DNA of 13,633 nt from positions 1 to 13,633 of the forward strand of contig JAPULM010000614.1 of assembly GCA_027294925.1 (NCBI GenBank), written 5' to 3'. Numbering within the stretch: position 1 is the first letter of the stretch; the number at the start of each line of letters is the position of its first letter. Made by a program: the position numbers and the translations under genes. Shown here in pieces: positions 7,518-13,633 of this stretch. This DNA comes from a bacterium. Its GTDB lineage: Bacteria > Tectomicrobia > Entotheonellia > Entotheonellales > Entotheonellaceae. The notes under the pieces were generated by a model. The model was not told the origin of the DNA. It searched no databases and saw nothing but the letters and a program-made list of their open reading frames with translations.

Positions 7518-10469
7518 TTACCTATTCCTGTGAGTCGCTTTTGAGGCAGAGGGGTGGTACGAAAGTGACGAGGTATACGAAGAGGCGGGCGGCAATGAAA
7601 TGGACTGGTGCTCGTGCACCGGCTGACTCTCGTTGTTGGCCCCCGGATAGCGCTGGCGTGCAATGCCGGCAATGACTTGGGCAGGTTCGTCGGCCTTGAA
7701 GCGCCGAAATAGCGTGTGATGGATCTCCGACCGCGCCTCATCTCCCAAGGCCCGTAAGCAGAGCATCAGGTTATAGTGCGCCTGCAGATTTTCCGGATCG
7801 ATGCGCAGGACGCGTTCTAGCTCGGAGCGCGCCTCTGCGTATCGTCCCAACAAAAACAACAACCGTCCCATTTGATTGCGCACCACACGATCGTCCGGAT
7901 ACGCGGCTGCGACCTGACGCAGACGGGACAACGCAGCCTCGTAATCCCCCTCGCTTTTCAGCACCATGGCCATAAAGAAACGTGCTCGAGGCAATGTCGG
8001 AGCCAGCCTCAGGGCTCTGGTCAAGACCTGCCGTGCACCGTCGATATCGCCATCGCGTAAGCGAACACGCCCCAGGTTGACCCAACCATCGGCATATTCC
8101 GGCTCCAGATCGGCAACGCGCTGAAAAGCCGCCTCGGCGCCGCGCAGATCACCTTGCAGCAGCAATCCAATACCGTAGTCGTTCCACCGCTCACGGGGGT
8201 TGGAGACCGAGGACGGAGGACTGGACGTTGCAGACCGAGGACGGAGGACCGAAGACTGAGGATTAAAGACACTGCCTGGGGTGTCGGTAGCGTAGATTGT
8301 GGCAGTGGCGTGGGCCATGACCACGATGGGCAGATCGGGAATGGCCTTGGTCGGGCCAGAAACCGTCGAGGTATCGCCGGTAAACACCCAATCGCCGTCG
8401 TCATAATGGGGACTCAGCGCAAACCTGGGTTGCTGTGGGTCGCGCACGCCGGCGAAGGCCCACTGGGTATTCCACCAGCGAAACTTACGGTGGTTCAGCT
8501 TGGCAGTTAGCGTGATGCGTTGCCCAGCATGCTCAGGGATGAACAGGCGAAAGTGCGCCACATCGGCGGAACCTGGCGGAATCGCACGCGCATAGACGAC
8601 CGCACGCGCCGCCCAGGCGTTGCGTTTGTTGATCTCATTGCCATGTTGATCCACCACGAAGGCGCGATAGAAGTGCGCCCCGGGCTCGACCGGACCGCGG
8701 CCGCCGTCAGCCACGGCGCCACTCCAGAACAAGACCTGCCCCAGGTTGTCCACCGCCTTGAACTCGATCCAGATGTCAAACGCATCGATGGTGCCACCCG
8801 GGAAGAAATGGCCCACCCCACGGTTGCGTACCACCACCTCTACGAGTACCGCAGTGCCACGCTGCACGGTGGCTGATACCGTATCTAAAGGCGCCAGCAC
8901 TGGACGTGCCGGCCACAGACTGCCGCCCCGACGACCAATCCCTGCCGCCTGTTCCTCGCCGATGGGAAAGGTGGTGGATAGAGCAACCGCACCCCTGGCA
9001 GGCTCACCCGCTGCCCGCTGCTTCGAGGACAGGGGAGCCGCCGGGCTGAGGCCAAAGATATCCAATGTCACCACGCCGCTCTGCAGAAAAGCCACGGTCG
9101 CGGCGAGTTGCTCCGGGTGCTTATTGGCCGTGGGCAGGGCCGTATTGGCGCCTGGAAAGCGGTGACTGTGGACGTAGCCCCGGAGGTTGCCCAGATCGTC
9201 CGAAGGCACCAGGGGCATATGGCAATCAGTGCAGGTTTTGGGACGGTCGGGATAATAGAACGAGCGCGCCCCGTAACCCGAGACGCCGCTGGCCTGCCAG
9301 GCATCGTATTCATTAAAGCCCCGGAACCAGCGATAGTTGTTCACATGGGTGTCCAGATGCACCTTGTGGCAGGTGGAGCAGAATGCCGGGCTCTGCGCCC
9401 CGCGATGGAAGGGTTTGAGAAACATCTGGCGATGTGGGGCAGGATCTACCCGCACGAGAAAATCGTGCAGCAGATTCACCAGGCGACTGTCGCTGGCCAT
9501 GAAGTCACTCAAGGCCGGGTAGGTAATCCGGTAATCGCTGTTCCCCATGGTATCCCGTACCTGGGTGATAGCGTGACACGCGGTGCAGGCCAGCCCGACC
9601 TGGGCCTCGGGGGTGTCGAGAATCTGCCGCACGGGGGTGTCCATCATGCCGTTCAACAGCAACGCCACGTCGTGGCACCCGGCACACCAGCGGGTGGGGC
9701 GTATCCCTATCACGTCCTGCATGTATTCGATGGATTTGCGGTACCACTGATTGTTGAACGAGGAAAAGCGATGCGCCGACTGCGACCACTGGCGGTAAAT
9801 ATCGGCGTGGCAGTCGGCACAGCGTTTCGAGGTCATAAAAAAATTGGATGGGATCTTACCGCCGGTGCTGGTAAACAGCCCGGCGGGATGGAACGGTCCC
9901 TGCTTGCCGTACATGCCCTCCCCGTCCTGACTCAGCGGCGGCAGCAGCGGGTTTTCGACTCGGTACGGGTCGGGTTGAGTGGCGCGCAGGGCCAGGAGGG
10001 CACCGGGAAGGAGCACGGCAATACCGGTGGTGAGCAAGGTCAAACGCCAAACGCGGCGCTGTCCGAACGAAAAGTTGCGACGCTGCTGTCGTGAGGCCAG
10101 GGCTAGTAGGAAAAGGGCAATGGCGGCGCTGCATAGGCCGATGTGAGTGTAGAGTAGCCAGCGCTGGGGGCGATAGTTCCCCAAGACGATTAATCCGACC
10201 CCGGCAAGCAGCCCGGCTGCCAGCAGCCAGAAACCGGCGGTGGCCAGACCGGCGTTATGAGACATCGCTGTCCTCTGACACCACTGCCTGAACCGCCGGG
10301 CTGCGAGCAGTAGCAAGGGGAGCAGCAAGACACCACCAGCGGTGTGGAAGGCAACATTGGTCAGATAGAACAACGTCGGCTCCGCCCCAGCGGCGAGATA
10401 CCCGCTATTGAGCAGCAAGGCCAAAACGGTGCTAAGGGCAAGGGTTGGGAACACGCGTGACGTTAGCAT
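7518..10469 (-). CDS. membrane-anchored pentahaem c-type cytochrome with C-terminal TPR domain
   Basis: Numbered from an upstream GTG at 10496 (992 residues), the protein starts with about five hydrophobic helices (15-37, 43-66, 82-106, 113-135, 149-172). Five haem-binding CXXCH motifs follow: CADCH 226, CAGCH 271, CTACH 304, CSTCH 373 and CTDCH 422. CADCHADIYRQWSQSAH resembles the cytochrome c554 type. A beta-rich region (about 540-710) leads to four tetratricopeptide repeats (about 769-904) and a Ser/Pro/His-rich tail. An extracytoplasmic redox role is likely; partners and donor are unknown. His51 and His118 in helices 2 and 4 could bind a b haem, which is speculation. I chose the ATG at 10469 because GGGGTG precedes it; the GTG has no ribosome site. 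Sampled lines look more GC-rich (62-68%) than the ligase gene (50-58%). The family assignment is solid; the function is not known. Confidence 0.85.
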   Translation of the reverse strand: MLTSRVFPTLALSTVLALLLNSGYLAAGAEPTLFYLTNVAFHTAGGVLLLPLLLLAARRFRQWCQRTAMSHNAGLATAGFWLLAAGLLAGVGLIVLGNYRPQRWLLYTHIGLCSAAIALFLLALASRQQRRNFSFGQRRVWRLTLLTTGIAVLLPGALLALRATQPDPYRVENPLLPPLSQDGEGMYGKQGPFHPAGLFTSTGGKIPSNFFMTSKRCADCHADIYRQWSQSAHRFSSFNNQWYRKSIEYMQDVIGIRPTRWCAGCHDVALLLNGMMDTPVRQILDTPEAQVGLACTACHAITQVRDTMGNSDYRITYPALSDFMASDSRLVNLLHDFLVRVDPAPHRQMFLKPFHRGAQSPAFCSTCHKVHLDTHVNNYRWFRGFNEYDAWQASGVSGYGARSFYYPDRPKTCTDCHMPLVPSDDLGNLRGYVHSHRFPGANTALPTANKHPEQLAATVAFLQSGVVTLDIFGLSPAAPLSSKQRAAGEPARGAVALSTTFPIGEEQAAGIGRRGGSLWPARPVLAPLDTVSATVQRGTAVLVEVVVRNRGVGHFFPGGTIDAFDIWIEFKAVDNLGQVLFWSGAVADGGRGPVEPGAHFYRAFVVDQHGNEINKRNAWAARAVVYARAIPPGSADVAHFRLFIPEHAGQRITLTAKLNHRKFRWWNTQWAFAGVRDPQQPRFALSPHYDDGDWVFTGDTSTVSGPTKAIPDLPIVVMAHATATIYATDTPGSVFNPQSSVLRPRSATSSPPSSVSNPRERWNDYGIGLLLQGDLRGAEAAFQRVADLEPEYADGWVNLGRVRLRDGDIDGARQVLTRALRLAPTLPRARFFMAMVLKSEGDYEAALSRLRQVAAAYPDDRVVRNQMGRLLFLLGRYAEARSELERVLRIDPENLQAHYNLMLCLRALGDEARSEIHHTLFRRFKADEPAQVIAGIARQRYPGANNESQPVHEHQSISLPPASSYTSSLSYHPSASKATHRNR
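8204..8270. repeat. in-frame minisatellite within the cytochrome gene
   Basis: An 18-base unit AGACCGAGGACGGAGGAC occurs exactly at 8204-8221 and again at 8232-8249. A degenerate continuation (ACCGAAGACTGAGGATTAAAGAC) runs to 8270. On the coding strand it encodes the Ser/Pro/Arg linker around residues 745-766, between the beta-rich part and the first TPR. The reading frame is kept. Confidence 0.7.
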
Positions 10470-10608
10470 GGATGCACCCCGCGTAGCTTTTTGCACCGGA
10501 GGTGAAAGAATCCATTACAAACTGATCGACGGCTCACCGGCTTTACCAACGACAACATCGACCCAGTACGGTAGCAAGGGGTAGCCATGTTAAAAATTCC
10601 TATCCGTC

Positions 10609-10695
10609 GCATATCCGATATGCTAGCCGCCCGAATCGGGCAATTGACGGCGTGGGGGACTTGCACCCCGCAAGATTCGCGGCCTTACCGGCCGC
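10609..10695. other. cluster of four consecutive hairpins upstream of the cytochrome gene
   Basis: Four inverted repeats lie in series: GCATATC-C-GATATGC (10609-10623), GCCCGA-A-TCGGGC (10629-10641), CTTGC-ACCCC-GCAAG (10660-10674) and GCGGCC-TTACC-GGCCGC (10679-10695). They sit 140-230 bases before the cytochrome start, in the region its transcript leader would cover, and beside copy 2 of the direct repeat. The set could be a structured leader RNA, a recombination site or a terminator of something lost; no long T run follows. I do not recognise a known RNA family. Confidence 0.45.
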
Positions 10696-10701
10696 TTCCT
10701 T

Positions 10702-10763
10702 GAGGCTCCACCCTACCTCATTCTGAGCTGCATGTCCAGGCCGTGCGACACCTTGCTGCGAGC
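10702..10763. repeat. diverged direct repeat, copy 2 (upstream of the cytochrome gene)
   Basis: This is the partner of the repeat at 7388-7459, with the same orientation and 50 of 62 aligned bases identical, lacking copy 1's 10-base insertion. It starts seven bases after the last hairpin of the cluster, so repeat and hairpins may belong to one element. The first copy has no comparable hairpins beside it. Confidence 0.6.
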
Positions 10764-10829
10764 GGTTACTACGCTAGAGCAGAAGCCAATGACCCTGGGT
10801 GAGGCAGTGCCAGCGACGACTGGCGATGG

Positions 10830-11063
10830 GTGTGCCAAATGAACCAGGCAGCGTTTCAAGGCGCCAAGATTTTGGTTACCGGCGAAAACTTTGGCTTTGG
10901 CAACACCCTGACGTTTGAGATCAACGCCTTGCGGCGAGAAGCCGGCCTGGAAGGATTGAATGCGATTGGCGTGACCCTGAAGCGGGATTCTGAAATCGCC
11001 GCGTTTCGAGCTCGTGATCAAAAGATCCGTCCATGGGTCTATCAGGTGGAACCGTCTGACTAA
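10830..11063 (+). CDS. small hypothetical ORF, possibly a gene fragment
   Basis: This 77-residue frame (GTG at 10830, or ATG at 10839) encodes a well-mixed, soluble-looking protein including KILVTGENFGFGNTLTFE and ending PWVYQVEPSD. Its composition and codon choice look coding, unlike the frames opposite it. GENFGFGNT recalls the GENFGCGSS loop of LeuD/aconitase small subunits, but the rest does not follow that family and I do not assign it. The frame opens only ten codons upstream of the GTG, and the ribosome site is poor, so it may be the 3' remnant of a longer gene cut by the repeat/hairpin element. A small CGCTC/GAGCG hairpin (11066-11081) follows the stop. It converges on the phoD-like gene with 78 bases between. 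Confidence 0.4.
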   Translation: MCQMNQAAFQGAKILVTGENFGFGNTLTFEINALRREAGLEGLNAIGVTLKRDSEIAAFRARDQKIRPWVYQVEPSD

Positions 11064-11141
11064 GTCGCTCGTTGTTGAGCGCTGCAAGGCGTTCTGCCAA
11101 GGCCGGCAAACGAGACGTGGGCTAGCTGGTTAGTAGGTCCG

Positions 11142-12539
11142 TCAAGTTTGGATTGATGGATTCGGTGTGGCGACGATATGGGTCTGATATAGTACCGTGT
11201 TCGTTGCGTCTAGAATCTGCATGTCGAGTTCAGGCGGGTCCGCCTCCGGACGCACGGTAACCAGACCGTAGTTGAAGGCGTCGCAGGTAATGAACCCACT
11301 GATGGACGCCATCTGTAGCTGCCGGCCGGGCCGGTTTTCGCATAGGGGGCGGGCCGCGACTGGGCCAGCGGTAAAGTCTTTGACCCCGTCGACGTGGGTC
11401 AGGTGCCTGGCCATATGCACATCGGCACTCAAGAAAATCACACCAGAGATGGCTTCGCTGCGGAAAAAGTGAAGCAGTTCATTGCGCTCAGTTGCATATC
11501 CTGCCCATTTGTCGGTGCTTTTCCATCCGAGAAACGGGACGGAAGAGATGACGAACTTGAAGGCCGCGGTGGACTGTCGAATCGCTTCCTTAAACCAGGC
11601 TTTTTGGCTGGCGCCCAACATGGTTTTAGCAGGACCATCTGCATCACGTTGGCGGCTCCGATATTGTCGGCAGTCAAGTAAGAACAGATCCACCATTGGC
11701 CCCCAGGACACAGTTCGATACAAAACGGAAGGGTCCGACTGCAGTCCCTGTATGGGCCAATATTCTCGAAACGCCCGCCGACCAAGGCGGATTAGACGGT
11801 GCGTTTGGTTAAAGTTATTGGCCACCTCGTGGTCATCCCACATCGCATAGACCGGCACATTGGCGAGGAAGTTTTGCAGGTGGGAGTCGGCGCGGTTCTC
11901 CCGGTGCTTAGCCCGAAAAGCGCCAAGCGTACGGGCGGCATAAATGCTGGGATGGTCCGCATAAATCGTATCACCGAGCATGAGAAAAAAGTCAGGCTTC
12001 TGCTCGAGAATGCGATCGTAAAGCCGGAACGGTTGGCGCTCTGCCTGCATGTCCCCGCTCCAGGCAAAACGGAACGGCTGTGGCGTTTCCGGGGCGGTGC
12101 GAAAATGCCCCACCCGGCTTCCTTGCACACCCTGTCCCCGCACGCCATTTGGTATGATGCCCCGATAGAAATAATCCTGACCCGGCTTGAGATTGGCCAG
12201 CTCCATAGCCATCGTGTGATCAGTCGCGGCGGTCACCTGGACGATGGGAGATGGGGTTCCCTGCGCCAAGTCGGGGTCTCTGCCATAGACCACCTGTAGT
12301 GGCGTGGGTCGGCTTGTCCGTAGCCAGACCACGGCGGAGCGAGAGGTCACTTCTGTCGTGGCTGGGGCGAATGAAAAGCGGGTCGGCTGAGCCATATCGC
12401 GCCCCACCGCGCATCCGCTTAGGCTGATGGCAGAGGCCGTGGCGAGGTATTGCAGAAAAACGCGGCGAGTGGTGCGGAATCGACTTACTGCCATGTTGAC
12501 CTGTCGGGGATCAAAGGTTTCGTCTAATCGCACGATCAT
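11142..12539 (-). CDS. phoD: PhoD-family metallophosphoesterase, predicted Tat-exported lipoprotein
   Basis: This protein of about 465 residues belongs to the PhoD family of calcium/iron-dependent phosphomonoesterases and phosphodiesterases that act outside the cytoplasm. Residues below are numbered from the upstream ATG at 12551. A twin-arginine motif TTRRVFLQY (27-35) precedes a hydrophobic stretch and a lipobox LSGC (Cys47), implying Tat export and lipid anchoring. A small N-terminal beta domain (about 55-155) leads to the metal-binding core: FAWSGDMQAE (162-171), MLGDTIYADH (191-200), MWDDHEVANNF (237-247) and LSADVHMAR (374-382). All expected metal-ligand positions are present. ATGs occur at 12551, 12539 and 12494. 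I chose 12539 because GAGG lies six bases upstream; 12494 would give a shorter, more canonical Tat peptide. It lies 99 bases after the flavoprotein remnant. A phosphate-scavenging role is inferred. Confidence 0.88.
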   Translation of the reverse strand: MIVRLDETFDPRQVNMAVSRFRTTRRVFLQYLATASAISLSGCAVGRDMAQPTRFSFAPATTEVTSRSAVVWLRTSRPTPLQVVYGRDPDLAQGTPSPIVQVTAATDHTMAMELANLKPGQDYFYRGIIPNGVRGQGVQGSRVGHFRTAPETPQPFRFAWSGDMQAERQPFRLYDRILEQKPDFFLMLGDTIYADHPSIYAARTLGAFRAKHRENRADSHLQNFLANVPVYAMWDDHEVANNFNQTHRLIRLGRRAFREYWPIQGLQSDPSVLYRTVSWGPMVDLFLLDCRQYRSRQRDADGPAKTMLGASQKAWFKEAIRQSTAAFKFVISSVPFLGWKSTDKWAGYATERNELLHFFRSEAISGVIFLSADVHMARHLTHVDGVKDFTAGPVAARPLCENRPGRQLQMASISGFITCDAFNYGLVTVRPEADPPELDMQILDATNTVLYQTHIVATPNPSIQT

Positions 12540-12638
12540 GGTGAACCTCATGAAGAGAAAAGGACAGGACGATGAGCGGATCGTAGGTGTTGGCCCAGGC
12601 GACGAATCAGCCCGTTTCGCCTCACAGCAGCAAGAAGG

Positions 12639-13633
12639 TTATGGGTTGAGTGCAAAGGCTGCCGCCCCGTTACCTGCCAGACGGCCGAACACGGCCCCCA
12701 GCATGAGACCGGAACCGCTCGGGTAGTTGTGATAAAAGATGCCACCGGCGAGCTACCGGAGCCATAGCGGACTTCAAGACGTTCGACTGTCTGCTGATCA
12801 AAAATCTGGTAGGCGATGCCACCCGGCTGGCGCAAAACGGCCGGCCCCATAATGGTGTAGCTGTATGACTTGAAATCCATTCCCTCGTCAATAAAGCGTT
12901 GACCATTGCGATTGACCATGATACCAAGCGGGTAGGATAGGCGGGCGGTGAGGTCGCCAAGATCCAGATCCCCTAACTCGGGCGCACTGGCATCCACTGG
13001 CACCGCATGGGCACCGTCCAAATGGCCGACCATCTGAGCGTCTAGTGCCTCGACTTGGTCGATCAACTCCCCGGTATTATGACGCGTGCCACGCACAATA
13101 ACCGACTCCCATTCTTTGCCAAGGAAACGGGCACGCCGCTCATCGCTAGCCTCAAAACCGCCGCAGGCCAGGATCACAGCCCCGGCATGGACATCCCTCG
13201 GTCCCTCCGGCGTCTGTACGCTGACGCCCTTGATGCGCCCATCAGGGTCGCGCAGCAAGTCGATAACCGCTGACTCATAGACCACGTCAATGCCCCGACC
13301 TTCAGCCGTACGAAACAGCCGTTGCACCAAGCCTGGCCCGCCGCTCCAGAACTGGATCACGGCGCCGGCAGGAAAGTAAATGCGCCCACCCTGTTGCACG
13401 GCGGTTTGATAAAGTTCAAACTGCACGCCCAAACGTTGCATCCAGCAAATCGTCTGGTAAGAGTTGTCGACCAGCAAACGGGTCAAGAGCGGATCCGCCT
13501 TACCTTCCGACATGCGCATGATATCGTCGGTGTAGGTTTCGGCCGGGTACGGCGTCACTTCCAGACGCGCGATCTCCTCCTCGCTCAGGTCAGGCACGAG
13601 CGGCAAAATATCCTCCAACCCACGATGGGCAAA
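12639..13633 (-). pseudogene. broken FAD-dependent dehydrogenase, tricarballylate dehydrogenase (TcuA)-like
   Basis: The frame enters from the window edge (FAHRGLEDILPLVPDLS...) without its N-terminal FAD-binding loop, which lies outside. It matches the fumarate-reductase-type flavoprotein family, closest by eye to tricarballylate dehydrogenase: AVILACGGFEASDERRARFLG, VRGTRHNTGE, SYPLGIMVNRNGQRFIDEG and AYQIFDQQTVERLEVRYGSG. After this the frame becomes nonsense and runs on to 12548. In another frame, starting at about 12758, the canonical family C-terminus appears: LAGGIFYHNYPSGSGLM and GAVFGRLAGNGAAAFALNP, ending in TAA at 12639-12641. By comparison with remembered family layout, roughly 120-130 residues are missing between the two parts, so an internal deletion plus frame change is the simplest reading. 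An assembly join error would look the same. Confidence 0.75.

Noticed and set aside
9108..10094. A 328-residue plus-strand ORF opposite the cytochrome gene.
   Set aside because: It is antisense to the haem-binding and membrane regions, which have clear CXXCH motifs; long mirror ORFs are common in GC-rich genes.
10640..10700. A minus-strand tRNA or group II intron fragment, suggested by the GGGGTGCAAGTCCCC T-arm-like hairpin.
   Set aside because: No acceptor stem or anticodon arm fits, and no intron domain V or reverse transcriptase is present.
10743..10829. A group II intron 5' end, because GTGCGAC occurs at 10743.
   Set aside because: Similarity to the other repeat copy runs straight through this point from 10702, so it is not an element boundary, and no domain V follows.
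10713..11087. A 124-residue minus-strand ORF covering repeat copy 2 and the small plus-strand ORF.
   Set aside because: Its composition is shadow-like, the plus-strand frame beneath it looks more coding, and it includes intergenic repeat sequence at its end.
11205..11235. A third copy of the direct repeat in the end of the phoD-like gene (ATCTGCATGTCGAG, encoding LDMQI).
   Set aside because: Only about 13 bases match and the similarity does not extend; it is in ordinary coding sequence and is best read as chance.

Overview
The window is bacterial chromosomal DNA with mid-50s to mid-60s GC, judged by eye on sampled lines. It is dense in long metabolic genes and has no phage, tRNA, rRNA or CRISPR signals. 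The gene families are typical of metabolically versatile environmental bacteria: hydantoinase/carboxylase HyuA and HyuB, a benzoate-CoA ligase relative, an SRPBCC CoxG protein, a deoxyhypusine-synthase-like enzyme, a membrane multiheme cytochrome with TPRs, a Tat-exported PhoD phosphatase and a tricarballylate-dehydrogenase-type flavoprotein. Proteobacteria or Tectomicrobia/Rokubacteria-like lineages would fit, but the sequence alone does not settle the phylum.

Layout. At 101-1725 (minus) lies a two-gene unit: coxG-like gene first, then a DHS-like gene with its catalytic lysine intact. A 352-base divergent intergenic region (1726-2077) carries three tandem GCGGAWY heptamers, a matching inverted half-site and candidate promoters. 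It separates this unit from an AMP-forming aromatic acid:CoA ligase on the plus strand (2078-3625). The ligase converges, 20 bases stop to stop, on a hyuA-hyuB operon (5232-7240 region, minus). Ligase plus HyuAB together suggest an aromatic or ketone carboxylation / ring-opening step followed by CoA activation, as in acetophenone catabolism. This is inference only.

At 7518-10469 (minus) is a large fusion: about five N-terminal membrane helices, five CXXCH haem sites, a beta-rich region and four TPRs. An in-frame DNA minisatellite encodes the linker before the TPRs. The gene is flanked on both sides by a diverged direct repeat (7388-7459 and 10702-10763). Its upstream region holds four consecutive hairpins (10609-10695) beside a small unrecognised plus-strand ORF (10830-11063).

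The right end (11142-13633, minus) holds a PhoD-family Tat lipoprotein. Upstream of it is a broken flavoprotein gene that has lost, by my estimate, roughly 120-130 internal codons and shifted frame, leaving its canonical C-terminus out of frame; it also runs off the window edge.

The points most worth a second look are the repeat-flanked cytochrome with its hairpin cluster, the HyuAB/ligase/CoxG/DHS-like neighbourhood with its iteron-like operator, and the flavoprotein deletion junction.
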